Below are positions 5,557 through 6,342 of a stretch of DNA of 6,342 nucleotides, in pieces (the stretch's first letter is position 1; each line of letters starts with the position of its first letter). The stretch comes from Alphaproteobacteria bacterium. GTDB taxonomy: Bacteria > Pseudomonadota > Alphaproteobacteria > Paracaedibacterales > CAIOTO01. The position numbers and the translations under genes are program-made. The notes below the pieces were generated by a model. The model saw only the letters and a program-made list of their open reading frames with translations. It was not told the DNA's origin and ran no database searches. The stretch covers positions 18,549 through 24,890 of the forward strand of contig JANRCF010000014.1 of the NCBI GenBank assembly GCA_030727085.1, read 5' to 3'.

Positions 5557-5873
5557 GAAGCATCGGCATTAACTCTTACCTCATCGTATCAGGTATTTTA
5601 TTCGCAATTGGCATTCTAGGTATCATTTTAAACCGCCGAAACTTAATCGCGCTTTTTATGGCGATTGAACTTATTTTGCTTGCAGTAACTATCAACTTTG
5701 TAACATTTTCTTTATATCATAAAGATATGGTCGGGCAAGTTTTCTCACTTTTCATTTTAACTGTTGCCGCTGCCGAAACTGCCATAGGGCTCGCTATTTT
5801 AGTGAGCTATTTCAGACAACGCAGCACAATCAACACAAGTGATGTACGTAACCTACACGAAGAGGCCGCCTGA
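5553..5873 (+). CDS. nuoK: NADH-quinone oxidoreductase subunit K
   Basis: Small membrane-arm subunit of complex I (ND4L counterpart) that contributes buried acidic residues to the proton path. At 106 residues it is of normal length (about 100), with three membrane helices (about 7-26, 31-53, 62-86). The two essential membrane glutamates are present: E39 in AIELILLAV and E75 in AAAETAIGLAI, corresponding to E36 and E72 of Escherichia coli NuoK. A good AGGA ribosome site lies 6 nt before the ATG, inside the end of nuoJ. The start overlaps the nuoJ stop by 4 nt and the stop shares one base with the nuoL ATG (TGATG), so the genes are translationally coupled. Confidence 0.97.
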   Translation: MRSIGINSYLIVSGILFAIGILGIILNRRNLIALFMAIELILLAVTINFVTFSLYHKDMVGQVFSLFILTVAAAETAIGLAILVSYFRQRSTINTSDVRNLHEEAA

Positions 5874-6342
5874 TGTCCCCAGAACGCTTAGCCTTATACG
5901 CTATTTTTGCGCCACTCGTGGGTTTTCTTATTGCAATCTCATATCGAAATGTTAAAAAACTCAGTGAAACTGTATCTATTCTTGGGATGACCATTGCCTT
6001 AGGGGCAACATTGCTTCTTTGGTATAAAACAAAGGGGATGATTCAACTTAATATTCACGTGCTAGACTGGATAGACGTTGGAACCCTTAAAGCTGCTTGG
6101 GGCATTCGAATTGACCCCCTTGTTATGGTGATGCTTGGCGTGGTGAATATCATTTCCTTTTTAGTACATATATACTCTTTGTCCTATATGGAATATGACC
6201 CATCACGCCCACGTTTTATGGCGTATCTTAGTTTTTTCGCATTCATGATGCTATTACTAGTGACTGCCCCCAATATGATTCAACTTTTCGTTGGCTGGGA
6301 AGGCGTCGGCCTTGCCTCTTATTTATTGATTGGGTTTTGGTA
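5873..6342 (+). CDS. nuoL: NADH-quinone oxidoreductase subunit L (N-terminal part, runs off window)
   Basis: Antiporter-like proton-pumping subunit at the far end of the complex I membrane arm (ND5 counterpart). The visible 156 codons are about a quarter of the usual 600-plus residues; the rest lies beyond the right edge. They cover the first membrane helices (about 8-24, 32-50, 82-103, 114-131, 136-153). The hallmark GWEGVGLASYLLIGFW is at 141-156, and its E143 is the conserved key glutamate of TM5 (E144 in Escherichia coli). H99 in LVHIYS and the RFMAYLSFF segment at 114-122 also fit the family. The ATG overlaps the nuoK stop by one base, with AGAGG 7 nt upstream. Downstream nuoM and nuoN are expected but cannot be seen. 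Confidence 0.96.
   Translation, partial: MSPERLALYAIFAPLVGFLIAISYRNVKKLSETVSILGMTIALGATLLLWYKTKGMIQLNIHVLDWIDVGTLKAAWGIRIDPLVMVMLGVVNIISFLVHIYSLSYMEYDPSRPRFMAYLSFFAFMMLLLVTAPNMIQLFVGWEGVGLASYLLIGFW

Overview
This window reads as AT-rich chromosome from an alphaproteobacterium, most plausibly a Rickettsiales/Holosporales-like, host-associated lineage. The best lineage evidence is the style of the proteins. The Nfu protein has the mitochondrial/alphaproteobacterial N-terminal domain (it opens with an ETPNP-SLKFIPG signature). NuoJ, NuoK and NuoL have alphaproteobacterial/mitochondrial sequence features (VGGLILFVAMIGAIVLT in NuoJ, GWEGVGLASYLLIGFW in NuoL). FliI and CsrA also carry wording familiar from alphaproteobacteria (VDGDD-NEP, RSVSR, GFQFP, VLRRE). 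A narrower taxonomic placement, and the idea of an intracellular lifestyle, are inference.

Layout. From 1 to 4696 every gene is on the minus strand; from 4900 to the right edge every gene is on the plus strand. Read in the direction of transcription, the minus-strand side starts with a 502-residue P-loop GTPase-like protein that carries a signal peptide (3188-4696), closed by a clear rho-independent terminator (3108-3145). Next is a csrA-fliI pair (2689-2970 and 1292-2683, 5 nt apart) with its own candidate promoter and a structured leader. No terminator is visible after fliI, but a TTGACA promoter in the next gap (1205-1233) probably starts a second unit of nfu (611-1168) and a lytic transglycosylase (start at 618, running off the left edge), which overlap by 8 nt. 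On the plus strand lie nuoJ, nuoK and the first third of nuoL, tightly overlapped; nuoI is not upstream, so the complex I genes are split here.

How the genes work together. NuoJ/K/L are membrane-arm subunits of respiratory complex I, and Nfu delivers Fe-S clusters to client enzymes, complex I being a known kind of client. CsrA (an RNA-binding regulator) and FliI (export ATPase) link the middle of the window to flagellar assembly, and the SLT transglycosylase could open peptidoglycan for envelope machines, though it is not shown to be flagellar. The exported GTPase is the odd one out: GTP is not expected in the periplasm, so a G domain behind a Sec signal is the most interesting item here and could be an effector or a membrane-anchored protein.

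Gaps without genes are all under 300 bases (1169-1291, 2971-3187, 4697-4899). They hold the promoters, leader hairpins, terminator and palindrome listed below; no tRNA, rRNA, CRISPR array, insertion sequence or transposase was seen.
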